Shown: positions 9,917 through 19,252, counted from the first letter of the stretch. The stretch: 64,000 nucleotides of DNA from Salinarimonas sp. (GCA_020832565.1 JAFIEI010000001.1:186001-250000), one strand, 5' to 3'. The notes: generated by a model from the sequence alone, not told the origin. Numbers and translations are program-made.

Positions 9917-11230
9917 CTACTTTCGCAGCCTGCGCTCTTCGCGCAGCTTCTTGGCGCGGCCGACCATGGCGAGCACCTGCTCATGGCCTCGCGGCGTGTC
10001 CTGGTTCGCCTCGGATTTGATCCTCCCCTTGAGGGAACTCAGGAAGACATCCTTCTCCAGGCTCGGTGAGTAGAACACTCCCTGGCCACAGGTGATGCCG
10101 TCGGCGATCAATGTGTCCACCTGGCCTTGTACCTCCACGCCCTCAGCGCAGATCCTGCACTCGGTGCGTTCGGCATAATCCTTCAGGCTGCGCCCGAATT
10201 TCCACGGCAGTGATTCCCGCTCGATCCGTGCCACGAGCGAATGGGAAAGCTTGATCTGACGAAGGGGGCCCTCGATCAGACGCAACATGTCACCGTCACG
10301 CAAGGTAAGGTCCGATGCCACGAGTCGGGAACGATAGATGCCCAGTTGAATGATGAGGCGATTCGTGCGGGCGATGTCCTGAAAGAGATCCTCGGCTTCC
10401 ACCTCGAAGGACAGGCCGGGAAAATCGACGTGACGCGGTGCGTGCTTGTCGACCGCCATGCGGATCGAGGCGTTTTCCAGGATATCCGGCGAAGCGTTGA
10501 TGGAGATCGCGAGATTGAACCCTTCCTCGCGCATGCGCCCCCAGAACGCACACGCATCCTCGATGATGTATTTGGTGAGAGCGACGCGCTCTTCTAGACC
10601 TGCATCGTGCAGGAAGGCCGCCGGCGCGGAGGGGCCGTAGACGGGATGGCGGGCACGCACGAGCGCTTCGGCGCCGTAGACGGTACGCGTCAGCATGTCG
10701 ATCTGGGGCTGATACCAGACCTCGATCCAGTCCTTCTCCCATGCCTGCCTGAACGGGAAGCTGTGCGTCGCGAGCATTTCGGCCACGAGGCGTTCCTCGC
10801 GGATGATGTTGCGGATCTGGGCCGGGCGGAACGGCTTCTGCAAGGGCGGGCGCATATTCAGCCCCATGCGCGTTCCGGTATCGGCGACCTGCTGGAGGAA
10901 GTCCTTGTAGCGCCCGCTCATCAGCTGGATGACGCCACGGTAGCGCATCCGTGCAAGCTCCTTCATCACGTCGATGCAATCCCCTTCCTTCAGGCGAATG
11001 TCGAGAAAGATGAGAGCCGGCGCGAATTCGGGTACCATCTGAAGTCCGACGGCTTCATCTTCGGTAAAGCGGGCGTCGACGCGCAGAGAGCTGATAATCG
11101 TCTTGAAAAGATCGAGAATATAGGGACTATCATCGATCACGAGGCATGACTTTCCCGATGGAATGATCGAAGGACCTTTGCCATCGTTGTTCGAATCGTG
11201 TTGTTGTCGCGACTGAAACAATCCGAACAT
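9917..11230 (-). CDS. REC-EAL response regulator with degenerate EAL active site
   Basis: Receiver plus EAL protein of about 437 aa. The track start at 11320 adds a poor N-terminus; the ATG at 11230 (MFGLFQSRQQ) has GGAGG ideally spaced upstream. The receiver has VIDDSPY, the phosphoacceptor in FLDIRLKEG and LQKPF. In the EAL domain, AEALVR, SINASP, the FEVEAE glutamate, IKLSHS, AEGVEV and GQGVF are kept. However, the loop that should read DDFGTG is VASDLTLRDGD, so the first metal-binding aspartate is serine and the loop is rebuilt. I infer a c-di-GMP binding or inactive phosphodiesterase controlled by phosphorylation. It sits just upstream of the REC-EAL-REC-wHTH gene and divergent from the hybrid kinase. 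Confidence 0.88.
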   Translation of the reverse strand: MFGLFQSRQQHDSNNDGKGPSIIPSGKSCLVIDDSPYILDLFKTIISSLRVDARFTEDEAVGLQMVPEFAPALIFLDIRLKEGDCIDVMKELARMRYRGVIQLMSGRYKDFLQQVADTGTRMGLNMRPPLQKPFRPAQIRNIIREERLVAEMLATHSFPFRQAWEKDWIEVWYQPQIDMLTRTVYGAEALVRARHPVYGPSAPAAFLHDAGLEERVALTKYIIEDACAFWGRMREEGFNLAISINASPDILENASIRMAVDKHAPRHVDFPGLSFEVEAEDLFQDIARTNRLIIQLGIYRSRLVASDLTLRDGDMLRLIEGPLRQIKLSHSLVARIERESLPWKFGRSLKDYAERTECRICAEGVEVQGQVDTLIADGITCGQGVFYSPSLEKDVFLSSLKGRIKSEANQDTPRGHEQVLAMVGRAKKLREERRLRK

Positions 11231-11700
11231 TGCAGCCTCCATCAATACTAAAGTATCTCCGTATTTCTCCCATAGCTGCCTCTCGCGGCTATCGGATTTT
11301 TTGTGAATTGTTCTACGCATAAACCATGTGAGATGGTGCGAGGCGGAGTGTGCCGTCCCGCTCCCGGGCGGTATTCTGCGAGTACAACCAATGTTACGAT
11401 TTCAGAGAATTGTTGACGCAGTGTTCTTCGGTAGCGCCGCAATTTAAAGAATGTTGAAGCTGGTCCCGTTCGACGGCGGAAATCGCTACCTGCGCAAGCC
11501 TTCGAGATGAAGCTGTATATACTTTTGGGAAACTGCGAGCTTGAATGTGGGCGAGCTTCGGCGTCTCCAATCGCGGCCTCGGGTGGAATGCGGCGTCGCC
11601 GGCAAGGCCGAATTGTCAGGAATTGCCACTGGCTTTTCGGTGTTGGCGAGCCGAAACTCTGGTAAATTTAATTGCGGCATCACCACGCTCAGGGCTGATC
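11231..11700. promoter_or_regulatory. Divergent promoter region between REC-EAL gene and hybrid kinase gene
   Basis: About 470 bases separate the chosen starts of the two divergent genes. A TTGACG at about 11413-11418 on the plus strand could be a -35 element for the kinase, but no good -10 at the right distance was found. Alternative in-frame upstream starts exist for both genes, which would shrink the gap. No small gene or RNA hairpin was recognised. A shared regulatory region would fit partners in one pathway. Confidence 0.35.
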
Positions 11701-14700
11701 ATGGACCTATCGAACAGTTTCTCCCGTTCAGCCATAGCCGCTTACGAGGCCCTGACCCATCCGGTCTGGCTCTTCTCGGCAGAAACGCTGCAAATCCTGG
11801 CGTCGAACCGGGCGGCGCAGGCCTGGCTGGGATATGATGCGCAAACGCTGCAGGCGATGACGATAGCGGATCTGCGCCCCGAATCCGAGCGGGCGCGTGT
11901 CGTCGATCAGGTGCGGCAGTTCGACGGCAAAGTGGCCGATGCCGGAACCTGGACCATCATCGCACGATCCGGAGATCGCTTCGTCGCCTCCTTCAGCTGG
12001 AGCAGGGTCACCTTCGAGGGCGCCGAGGCAATCGTGGCCAGTATCCGCGACATGACGCAGATCGTGCGGGAGCAGGCGAAAACCGAGAGCCTGAATGCCG
12101 AAGTCGAGGCGCTTCGCCGAAAGGTCGGGTTGTCCCATGAGCATCTGTCGAGCCTCTTCGATACGCTTCCGGGCAAGATCCTCGTGCTCACCCCCGGCGA
12201 CCACGAGATCGTCGCCGTGACCGACGAATATGCAAAGGCCGTAATGGCGGACCGTTCCGCGCTTCTGGGGCGGCGCATGTTCGAAGTGCTGCCCGATGAT
12301 CCGAACGATCCACAGGCCGATGGTGAGCGCAACCTGCTGGCCTCGCTGCAGCGCGTGGAGGTGCTGCGCGTGACGGATGTGATGCCGCTGCAGCGCTATC
12401 CGGTGCGCGGTCCTGACGGGAGTTTCCAGGAACGCTTCTGGCTCCCCCAGAACAGGCCCGTTCTGGATCAGGACGGGCAACTCGTCTTCATCATCCACAG
12501 GGTGGAGGATGTAACCGAATTGCTCGCGGACGACGCTCCGGCGGCTGAAGGCCCCTCGTACAGAGACAAGGCGAATACCGAAGTGCTGCAGCCGATGGCT
12601 GAAGCACGCACCGCGTTTCAGGCGCTCGAGGAACGCGAGACGCGGCTGCGGACGGCGGAAGCGCTGCTCGATCTCGGGCCTTGGGAATATGATCTTGAGC
12701 GGGGGATGCTGAGCTGGTCGCCGCGGGTTTTCGACATCTACGGCGTGCCGCATCGGGACAGGGCTCCGGATTTCGAGGGCTACGTCGCACTGGTGCATCC
12801 CGAAGACCAGGCGGATATGCTGGCGACCTATGCGCATTTCATCGATATGAACGCGCCGCAGATCGAGTTTCAGCATCGGATCATCCGGGCGGATGGCAGC
12901 GTTGCGCATATTCGCGGCGTCGGGTCGCGCCATCGCGTCGAAGGCCGCGAGATCGTCATCGGTTTTGCCCAGGACATCACCCGCTTCGTCGAGGCGGAAG
13001 AACAGCTTCGCGAGGCGGCGCATCTCCAGCGGGTCGCCGGATACATGGCGCGGCTGGGCAGCTGGCGCGTCGATCTCAATCCGGTCCGCATCACCTGGAG
13101 CCCCGAGACGGCGGAGATCCACGAGGAGCCGCTGGACAAGTCGCCCACGCTCGAGGAGGCCATGGGCTATTACGCCCCCGAGCACCGCGAGCGGATCGCA
13201 GCATCGTTTCATGCCTGTGCCGAGAGCGGCCGCGCCTTCGACGAGGTACACCAGATCATCACCGCCAGGGGCAACCGCATCTGGGTGCGCGCCATCGGCG
13301 AGGCCGTGCGCAACGACGAGGGCGAAATCGTCGCCGTACAGGGCGCCTTCCAGGATGTGTCCGAGCAGATTGCCGCCCGGGATGCGACGCAGGATCTCTC
13401 CCGGCGCCTGCGCGAGACGTTGGAAAGCATCAGCGATGCCTTCTTTCTGCTAGACAATGACTGGCGGTTCGCATTCCTCAACAGTCAGGCCGAAGCGCTG
13501 CTTCGGCGCCGCAGGGAGGAGTTGCTGGGAAAGGTCGTCTGGGAGGAATTTCCGGAAGCCGTCGGCGGTATCTTCAAGGAGGAATACGAGCGCGCCTTGT
13601 CCGAGGGGCGGGCGGTGCGCTTTCAGGAATTCTACGCTCCGCTGGAGGCGTGGTTCGAGATCAACGCCTTTCCGACGCCCGAGGGGCTTGCGGTCTATTT
13701 CCGTGACGTGACCCGGGAGCGGGCCCGCGACGAGCATCTGCGGCTCCTCGATGCAGCCGTCTCGCGCCAGAACGATATCCTGCTGATCACCGAAGCCGAG
13801 CCGATCGACGGCCCCGACGGGCCGAAGATCGTCTATGTCAACGACGCCTTCGAACGCCGCACCGGCTATTCCCGCGAGGAGGTCATCGGCAAGACGCCGC
13901 GCTTTCTCCAGGGGCCGAAGACCCAGCGCAGCGAGCTCGACCGGATTCGCCGGGCACTGGAGAAGTGGCAGCCGGTTCGCGCCGAGCTGATCAACTACAC
14001 AAAATCGGGCGAGGAGTTCTGGCTGGAGCTCGACATCGTGCCGATTGCGGACGAAACCGGCTGGTTCACGCATTGGGTTTCCATCGAGCGCGACATTACC
14101 GAGCGCAAGCAGGCCCAGCAGGCCCTTCAGGCCAACGAGGAGCGCTTCCGCTTCGTTGCGAAGGCGACCGGCAACGCGATCTGGGAATGGGACATTGCCA
14201 ACGATCGGCAATGGTGGAGCGAGGGGCTGCGCGATATCTTCGGGCATGAGCCGGAACCCGAAGCGGCGAATACGACGATCTGGCGTGCGCACCTTCACCC
14301 GGATGACGAAGCGCGCGTCAATGAGGCGCTTGAGCGTTTGCGGTCGGGGCTCGAGGACACCCTGCAGGAGCGCTACCGCTTTCGCCGGGCGGATGGCAGC
14401 TGGGCCAGGGTCGAGGATCGTGCATTCGTCGTCCGGGATGACGACGGTCAGGTGACCCGTGTCCTGGGCTCCATTACCGACGTCTCGGAAAAGCTCTTGC
14501 TCGAAGAACGCCTGCTCCAGGCCCAGAAGATGGAATCGGTCGGTCAGCTGACGGGGGGCGTGGCCCATGATTTCAACAACCTCCTGACCGTCATCCTCGG
14601 AAACGGCGAGATCCTGTCGGAGGAGCTCGCCGGCAAGCCGCAGCTGAAATCCCTGGCCGACATGACCACGAATGCCGCGGCCCGAGGCGCCGAACTGACC

Positions 14701-15651
14701 AGCCGTCTCCTCGCCTTCTCCCGAAGGCAGCCCCTGGAGCCGCGCGTGATGGATGTGAGCAGCCTGATCCACGGCATGGAAGGCCTTCTGCGACGCACGC
14801 TGCCGGCGAATATCGATATCGAGATCATCCGCTCGGGCGGGCTGTGGAAGACCGAGGTCGATCCGAGCCAGCTCGAGACGGCGCTGCTCAATCTCGCCCT
14901 GAACGCGCGGGACGCGATGCCGGAGGGTGGCTCGCTGACGATCGAGACGGCGAATGCCGCGCTCGACGACGACTACGCCGCGAGGGAGCTGGATGTCACG
15001 GCAGGGCAGTACGTTCTGATCGTGGTCACCGATACCGGTCGCGGCATCGCCCCCGATGCGATCGGCCGTGTCTTCGAACCGTTCTTCACCACCAAGCAGG
15101 TCGGTATGGGCACGGGGCTGGGGCTCAGCATGGTCTATGGCTTCGTCAAGCAGTCGGGCGGACATATCCGGGTCTATTCGGAGGTCGGCGAGGGAACCTC
15201 GTTCAAACTGTATTTTCCGCGTTCCCGCGCGAAGGGCGAGGAGGCCCGGTTCGATCATGCCGGGCGCAAGGTCGTCGGTGGCTCGGATACGATTCTGGTG
15301 GTGGAGGATGACGGGCTCGTGCGCGAGCACGTCGTCCGGCAGCTCGAAGCGCTCGGATATCATGTGCTCGAAGCGTCTACCGCTCTCGCGGCGATGCGCG
15401 TTCTGCAGCAGGTTCCCGAGATCGATCTGCTGTTCACCGACGTCGTCATGCCCGGCGGCATGGGCGGTCGTGAACTCGCCGATGCTGCGCGCACGCTCAG
15501 GCCGGACCTGAAGGTGCTCTTTACGTCAGGCTATACGGAGAATTCGATCGTGCACAACGGAAGGCTCGATGACGGCGTGGACCTGCTGAGCAAACCCTAC
15601 CGGCGCGAGCAGCTCGCCCTCAAGGTGCGCAAGGTGCTTGATCGCGCCTGA
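11701..15651 (+). CDS. Hybrid histidine kinase with seven PAS domains and C-terminal receiver
   Basis: Large sensor kinase of about 1316 aa from the ATG at 11701. The 52 upstream residues in the track look non-coding, so that start was rejected. No transmembrane segment is seen, so it is probably a cytoplasmic sensor. PAS domains lie near 10-125, 145-290, 330-440, 455-570, 575-680, 685-805 and 810-935. The sixth is LOV-like (GKTPRFLQGPKT) but has proline where the photoactive cysteine would be. Then come HisKA (GGVAHDFNNLL, His near 955), HATPase (LALNARDAM; DTGRGIAP; GTGLGLSM) and a receiver (VVEDD, phosphoacceptor in FTDVVMP near 1243, SKPYR). A hybrid kinase normally needs an HPt protein to pass phosphate on; none is in the window. 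Confidence 0.93.
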   Translation: MDLSNSFSRSAIAAYEALTHPVWLFSAETLQILASNRAAQAWLGYDAQTLQAMTIADLRPESERARVVDQVRQFDGKVADAGTWTIIARSGDRFVASFSWSRVTFEGAEAIVASIRDMTQIVREQAKTESLNAEVEALRRKVGLSHEHLSSLFDTLPGKILVLTPGDHEIVAVTDEYAKAVMADRSALLGRRMFEVLPDDPNDPQADGERNLLASLQRVEVLRVTDVMPLQRYPVRGPDGSFQERFWLPQNRPVLDQDGQLVFIIHRVEDVTELLADDAPAAEGPSYRDKANTEVLQPMAEARTAFQALEERETRLRTAEALLDLGPWEYDLERGMLSWSPRVFDIYGVPHRDRAPDFEGYVALVHPEDQADMLATYAHFIDMNAPQIEFQHRIIRADGSVAHIRGVGSRHRVEGREIVIGFAQDITRFVEAEEQLREAAHLQRVAGYMARLGSWRVDLNPVRITWSPETAEIHEEPLDKSPTLEEAMGYYAPEHRERIAASFHACAESGRAFDEVHQIITARGNRIWVRAIGEAVRNDEGEIVAVQGAFQDVSEQIAARDATQDLSRRLRETLESISDAFFLLDNDWRFAFLNSQAEALLRRRREELLGKVVWEEFPEAVGGIFKEEYERALSEGRAVRFQEFYAPLEAWFEINAFPTPEGLAVYFRDVTRERARDEHLRLLDAAVSRQNDILLITEAEPIDGPDGPKIVYVNDAFERRTGYSREEVIGKTPRFLQGPKTQRSELDRIRRALEKWQPVRAELINYTKSGEEFWLELDIVPIADETGWFTHWVSIERDITERKQAQQALQANEERFRFVAKATGNAIWEWDIANDRQWWSEGLRDIFGHEPEPEAANTTIWRAHLHPDDEARVNEALERLRSGLEDTLQERYRFRRADGSWARVEDRAFVVRDDDGQVTRVLGSITDVSEKLLLEERLLQAQKMESVGQLTGGVAHDFNNLLTVILGNGEILSEELAGKPQLKSLADMTTNAAARGAELTSRLLAFSRRQPLEPRVMDVSSLIHGMEGLLRRTLPANIDIEIIRSGGLWKTEVDPSQLETALLNLALNARDAMPEGGSLTIETANAALDDDYAARELDVTAGQYVLIVVTDTGRGIAPDAIGRVFEPFFTTKQVGMGTGLGLSMVYGFVKQSGGHIRVYSEVGEGTSFKLYFPRSRAKGEEARFDHAGRKVVGGSDTILVVEDDGLVREHVVRQLEALGYHVLEASTALAAMRVLQQVPEIDLLFTDVVMPGGMGGRELADAARTLRPDLKVLFTSGYTENSIVHNGRLDDGVDLLSKPYRREQLALKVRKVLDRA

Positions 15652-15953
15652 CCTCGCGACCGGCGGTTCCTTCCCGCGAAGGAGTGGCCCTTGCTTTCGC
15701 GTGGCGAGGTTGCCGTTCGTGCGAGCGGCATCCAACGCCGTCGCTGTCGGCCGGGCTTGTGATCCTCTTGGATCAAGAGCCCGGGAAACGTGTTATCCGG
15801 AGAACAGACCATCATTCGGTACCGATAGGGCAGGACCATACCCGATCGGAAATGCCAGAAGATTGAAAATGTCCCATATCGGCGCCGTTCCAGAATGGAA
15901 AAGCGCCGCCTCACCCAGAGAACGGCTATCGCCGCCGCGCGGAGAAGCATGAT
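15652..15953. other. Intergenic region, hybrid kinase to PAS-GGDEF gene
   Basis: This stretch of about 300 bases follows the kinase stop. It contains a short perfect inverted repeat, CTCTTG-gat-CAAGAG, at 15765-15779 without a T-tract. No ORF with coding character and no clear promoter could be picked. The downstream cyclase may have its own promoter here, or be read through from the kinase. Confidence 0.3.
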
Positions 15954-16865
15954 ATGGCCAGATCGAACCAGTCAGTTCAATTTGATCTCATCGCGATGTT
16001 CGATGAAATACCGAACTGCGTCGCGGTCTTTAATGAAGAGGATCGCATCGTCTATGCCAATGAATCGTTTCGAAACGCATATTTCGTAGAAGGTACAGGG
16101 CAATCCTGGTCCGAGATGATGCGCGAGAACTTTAGACATCAGCGCGGTCCGATCATTGAAACCGACGATATCGATGCGTGGCTCAAATCAGCCGAATCGC
16201 GCCGTGGCACGGATCCCTACAGGTCCTTCGAAATCGAACTGCATGGGGGCGTCTGGCTGTGGATTACCGAAACCATGTTTGCCGATGGCGCGATGCTTCT
16301 GATCGGGTCGGATATTTCGAAGCTGAAGCCCGGCACCCGCTCTCTGCGCCTCCAGCGCGACAGCGCGCTGCGCGCCTCATTTACCGACGAACTCACGGAT
16401 GTCCCCAATCGCCGCTACATCATGCTGCAACTCGAAGAATGGCGTAAGGCGGGTGAGGCGAGAAAAAACCGCAGCGAAGCCTGTCTGGCAGTCATCGACA
16501 TCGATCACTTCAAGCCGATCAATGACGAATACGGGCACGAGATCGGGGATCGGATTCTGGTTCATTTCTGCGAGTTGTTCCTAGACAACATTCGCCTCAA
16601 CGACCTGTTTGGCCGGATCGGCGGTGAAGAATTTGTGCTCTTCATGCCGCATTGCAATGTCGATCAGGCGCGAGCACGCCTTTCGGAGGTCGCAGCGAAG
16701 GTCCGCAGCGCTCGCCCGGTCGCGGAATATCCGGACCTGCACTATACCTTTTCCGCCGGCCTCGTCGCCGTATCGCAAGATGACGGCGTCGAGGCATCCC
16801 TGCGCCGCGCGGATGACCTGCTGTATGACGCAAAGGATGCAGGGCGCGATCATATTGCGAGCTAG
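15954..16865 (+). CDS. PAS-GGDEF diguanylate cyclase
   Basis: Cytoplasmic protein of 303 aa that should make c-di-GMP from two GTP. An N-terminal PAS domain (about 10-130, starting DEIPNCVAVFNEEDRIVYAN) is followed by a GGDEF domain (about 140-303). The active-site loop is GRIGGEEFVLF, an active variant, and the product-inhibition I-site RLND lies exactly five residues before it. The metal-binding IDIDHFKPIND and GHEIGD motifs are intact. GGAGAAG just upstream of the ATG supports the start. It follows the hybrid kinase on the same strand after 302 bases, so the two may act together, though co-transcription is not shown. Confidence 0.93.
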   Translation: MARSNQSVQFDLIAMFDEIPNCVAVFNEEDRIVYANESFRNAYFVEGTGQSWSEMMRENFRHQRGPIIETDDIDAWLKSAESRRGTDPYRSFEIELHGGVWLWITETMFADGAMLLIGSDISKLKPGTRSLRLQRDSALRASFTDELTDVPNRRYIMLQLEEWRKAGEARKNRSEACLAVIDIDHFKPINDEYGHEIGDRILVHFCELFLDNIRLNDLFGRIGGEEFVLFMPHCNVDQARARLSEVAAKVRSARPVAEYPDLHYTFSAGLVAVSQDDGVEASLRRADDLLYDAKDAGRDHIAS

Positions 16866-17173
16866 TGCACGAGTCCCTCCGGCGTAGAGAGGGGCTCGCG
16901 ATCGGTGGTGGCCGTGCCCGAGCGTGCTCAATCCGCTGCCGGTACACGCTCGGGGTTTCGTCGCAACCCATTAAACGCTATACCTTTTTCCGATTCCTGA
17001 GGGGGTCGCCTTCGACGGTTATTCGCAGGATCAGGCGTGCAAACGCGTTGACGGAGCGACCGCCGACTTCTCGAGGCCGTGGTGTCCCGGCGAATCGGGC
17101 CCCGGCTTTCGCAAGTGCGAAGAGAGCAGGTTTCTGCACACTCACTGCCAGCCGAAAGAGAGATCGGACCATC
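16866..17173. other. Intergenic region with a stem-loop after the diguanylate cyclase
   Basis: Directly after the cyclase stop lies an imperfect hairpin: gagtccctc (16871-16879) pairs with gaggggctc (16889-16897) through nine pairs including one G-U, around a nine-base loop. There is no following T-run, so termination is uncertain. The rest should carry the promoter of the OmpA-like gene. The track ORF beginning at 16865 runs through here but lacks coding character before 17174. Confidence 0.4.
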
Positions 17174-18211
17174 ATGAAAGCAAGATCAAGACAGCTTCTT
17201 TCGATCGCCACACTGACCTGCATCGGAGTCGCGCCCCTTGCAGCGCAGGCCGAGCCCGAGGAATGGGGGGATCACCCCATGGTGCCGCGCATCGAGGGGA
17301 GTGAAATCCTCGCCTATGACTATACCGAACTCGATCGCGTGACGCTCACCTTCGGGCCGCGCGAAGACGGGGAGTTCGAGCATGCGCGGGAGCTCGAAGG
17401 CGAACATACCCAGCTCCTCTATCTGCTGCGCAATCCGGATGTCAGCACGCTTCAGGTCAAGCGGGCCTATCGCGAGGGGCTCGAACAGGCCGGCTTCGAG
17501 ATCGACTTCGCCGGCAGCGGCGACGAACTCGGCCGCCGCTTCCATCGCTTCGATCTGTTCGGTCGCAGCCGGCCCAGCGGCATGAGCGTGCACGATATCG
17601 GCTGGCCCCGGGACAAGGACGACATGCGCTTCATCGCCGCCAGCCATGCCGACGAGGATGTCTATGTGAACGCGCTGATCCATCCCAATCGCAGGGAAGG
17701 CGAGCCCGTGTTGCGGGTGGATGTGGTCGAGAAGCCGATGGAAGAGCCGACCCTCGGCGTGGCCGCGCCGCAGCCGCCGGAAGAGCAGCCCACCGAACGC
17801 GAAGATATCGTCGCGGCCCATGATGCACAGAACCTGACGGCCGAGGAGATCGAATCCGACCTCGTTTCCGAGGGCCGCGTGGCCGTGCGCGATATTCTCT
17901 TCGAATTCGACAGCGCCGCGATCATCGACGAATCCGCCGATGCGCTCGCGGTGATCGCGGAATTCCTCGAGACCAACGATGACCTCGAACTGGTGATCGT
18001 CGGCCATACCGACAATGTCGGGTCATTCGACTACAACCTGAACCTCTCGCTTGCGCGCGCGCAGGCCGTGTCCGACTGGCTGGAAGAGCGTCACGGCATC
18101 GATGACGAACGCCTGCAGGCCGCCGGTGCGGGGATGATGGCGCCGGTTGCCACCAACCGCAACGAGGACGGGCGCTCGCAGAACCGCAGGGTCGAACTGG
18201 TCGAGCGGTGA
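17174..18211 (+). CDS. DUF4892-like / OmpA-family outer envelope protein
   Basis: Secreted protein of about 345 aa. The ATG at 17174 starts a typical signal peptide (MKARSRQLLSIATLTCIGVAPLAAQA), with a purine-rich AAAGAGAG upstream; the track's GTG at 16865 is rejected. The N-terminal domain (about 30-200; VPRIEGSEILAYDYTELDRV) resembles the DUF4892 family. After an acidic linker, residues about 235-345 form an OmpA peptidoglycan-binding domain (ILFEFDSAAI, GHTDNVGSFDYNLNLSLARA, NRRVEL). There is no beta-barrel, so it probably bridges periplasm and peptidoglycan rather than forming a pore. It is convergent with the SEL1 gene pair. Confidence 0.85.
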   Translation: MKARSRQLLSIATLTCIGVAPLAAQAEPEEWGDHPMVPRIEGSEILAYDYTELDRVTLTFGPREDGEFEHARELEGEHTQLLYLLRNPDVSTLQVKRAYREGLEQAGFEIDFAGSGDELGRRFHRFDLFGRSRPSGMSVHDIGWPRDKDDMRFIAASHADEDVYVNALIHPNRREGEPVLRVDVVEKPMEEPTLGVAAPQPPEEQPTEREDIVAAHDAQNLTAEEIESDLVSEGRVAVRDILFEFDSAAIIDESADALAVIAEFLETNDDLELVIVGHTDNVGSFDYNLNLSLARAQAVSDWLEERHGIDDERLQAAGAGMMAPVATNRNEDGRSQNRRVELVER

Positions 18212-18278
18212 TACGCCGGCTGGCAAGATTTGCGGCGGTGTTTCGCTAGGGCGAACCCGTCGGAAGCCATTGAGTAAC

Positions 18279-18312
18279 GCAGGGCCCGAATTGTTTTGGC
18301 GCCGGGCCCTGC
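18279..18312. terminator. Stable hairpin between convergent genes, possible bidirectional terminator
   Basis: A perfect 10-bp stem, gcagggcccg pairing with cgggccctgc, encloses a 14-base loop that is itself T-rich. It lies between the convergent OmpA-like and SEL1 genes, where a shared terminator is expected. Neither side has a strong T-tract after the stem, so intrinsic termination is plausible rather than certain. Confidence 0.45.
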
Positions 18313-18341
18313 AACACCCTCCGGTGCATTCCCGCCACGGC

Positions 18342-19121
18342 CTACCGATGCTCGCTCCACCATTCGCGCGCCAGCCGCTCGGCCTCGGCGATTTCTTCAG
18401 GTGACATTCGTTCGCCAAGCTCGTCACGTTTCAGGGCCGGGCCCATCCTCGCGATGGTGAACCACTTGTAGGCACGCACATTATCCTTGGGGAACCAATG
18501 TTTTCCTTCAGCATAACTGGTTGCGAGCCGAACGATCGAAAACTGTGCGGAAAAATCACCTTTTGCAGCATTTGCGCTGTCGCCGCGAGAACGGGATTCA
18601 TAATTGCTTGCGCGCCTGCGTTCCGCAGTTTCGATTCGCTTCTCTTGGGCTCTCTGCAACCAGTCCGTCGGTTCGGCGCCTTCCGGTGGCGTCACAAGGC
18701 CTCTGGCGTACAGGTTTCCCAGGCTGTTCATTGATGCCAGATGATCCTGCAAGGCGCCTTTGCGGAACCAGCGTGCGGCCTCAGCGTAGTCCTGCACGAC
18801 GCCATCGCCCATTCTGTAAAGCAAACCGAGACCGTACTGACCTGTTGCGTTGCCTTGTTCTGCAGCCTGGCGCCACCAATGCTCAGCTTTGGCGAATTCC
18901 TGCGGGAGCGAGGCGTAATTGTAGTACATTGTGCCTAGCCACAGTTGGGCTTCGATATCGCCATTCTCAGCGTCTCGCCTTGCTTCGGCAATAGCCGCTT
19001 CAGGCATGATGAACGGGGTCGAACGCCGTTCGGGCGGGATATGCTGAGCATCGGATTGCTCGGATAATGCAAAGGCTGAAAGGAATACGAGCGCAATGAG
19101 CCGAGGAGTTGTTCGTGCCAT
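18342..19121 (-). CDS. Secreted SEL1-repeat (TPR-like) protein, copy 1
   Basis: Protein of 259 aa with a signal peptide (MARTTPRLIALVFLSAFALSEQSDAQ) and SEL1-like alpha-alpha repeats, seen as EAQLWLGTMYYN, AEHWWRQAAEQGNATGQYGLGLLY and AARWFRKGALQDHLASMNSLGNLY. Such repeats are protein-binding solenoids; no enzymatic domain is present. A SEL1-like C-terminal block (AYKWFTIAR, then a conserved RLAREWW end) closes the protein. It is paralogous to, and collinear with, the next gene upstream on the same strand (19253-20032), which has exactly the same length. The role is likely periplasmic protein-protein interaction, but no partner can be named. Confidence 0.88.
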   Translation of the reverse strand: MARTTPRLIALVFLSAFALSEQSDAQHIPPERRSTPFIMPEAAIAEARRDAENGDIEAQLWLGTMYYNYASLPQEFAKAEHWWRQAAEQGNATGQYGLGLLYRMGDGVVQDYAEAARWFRKGALQDHLASMNSLGNLYARGLVTPPEGAEPTDWLQRAQEKRIETAERRRASNYESRSRGDSANAAKGDFSAQFSIVRLATSYAEGKHWFPKDNVRAYKWFTIARMGPALKRDELGERMSPEEIAEAERLAREWWSEHR

Positions 19122-19252
19122 TGGATGGTTGCCGTTCTTGAACTGCTGCTCCGAAAGGCAAGAATAGCCGTGATCCGGAAAGCAGCTATTGATCCTGGTT
19201 TGGGGAGATGGCCGTGAGGCGCTTCTCGTGAGTTATTGCCCGTGCCTATTCT

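Noticed and set aside
11728-13251. 507-aa minus-strand ORF
   Set aside because: Antisense shadow of the PAS region of the hybrid kinase.
13450-15363. 637-aa minus-strand ORF
   Set aside because: Antisense shadow of the hybrid kinase; His/Arg/Gly-rich composition and no domains.
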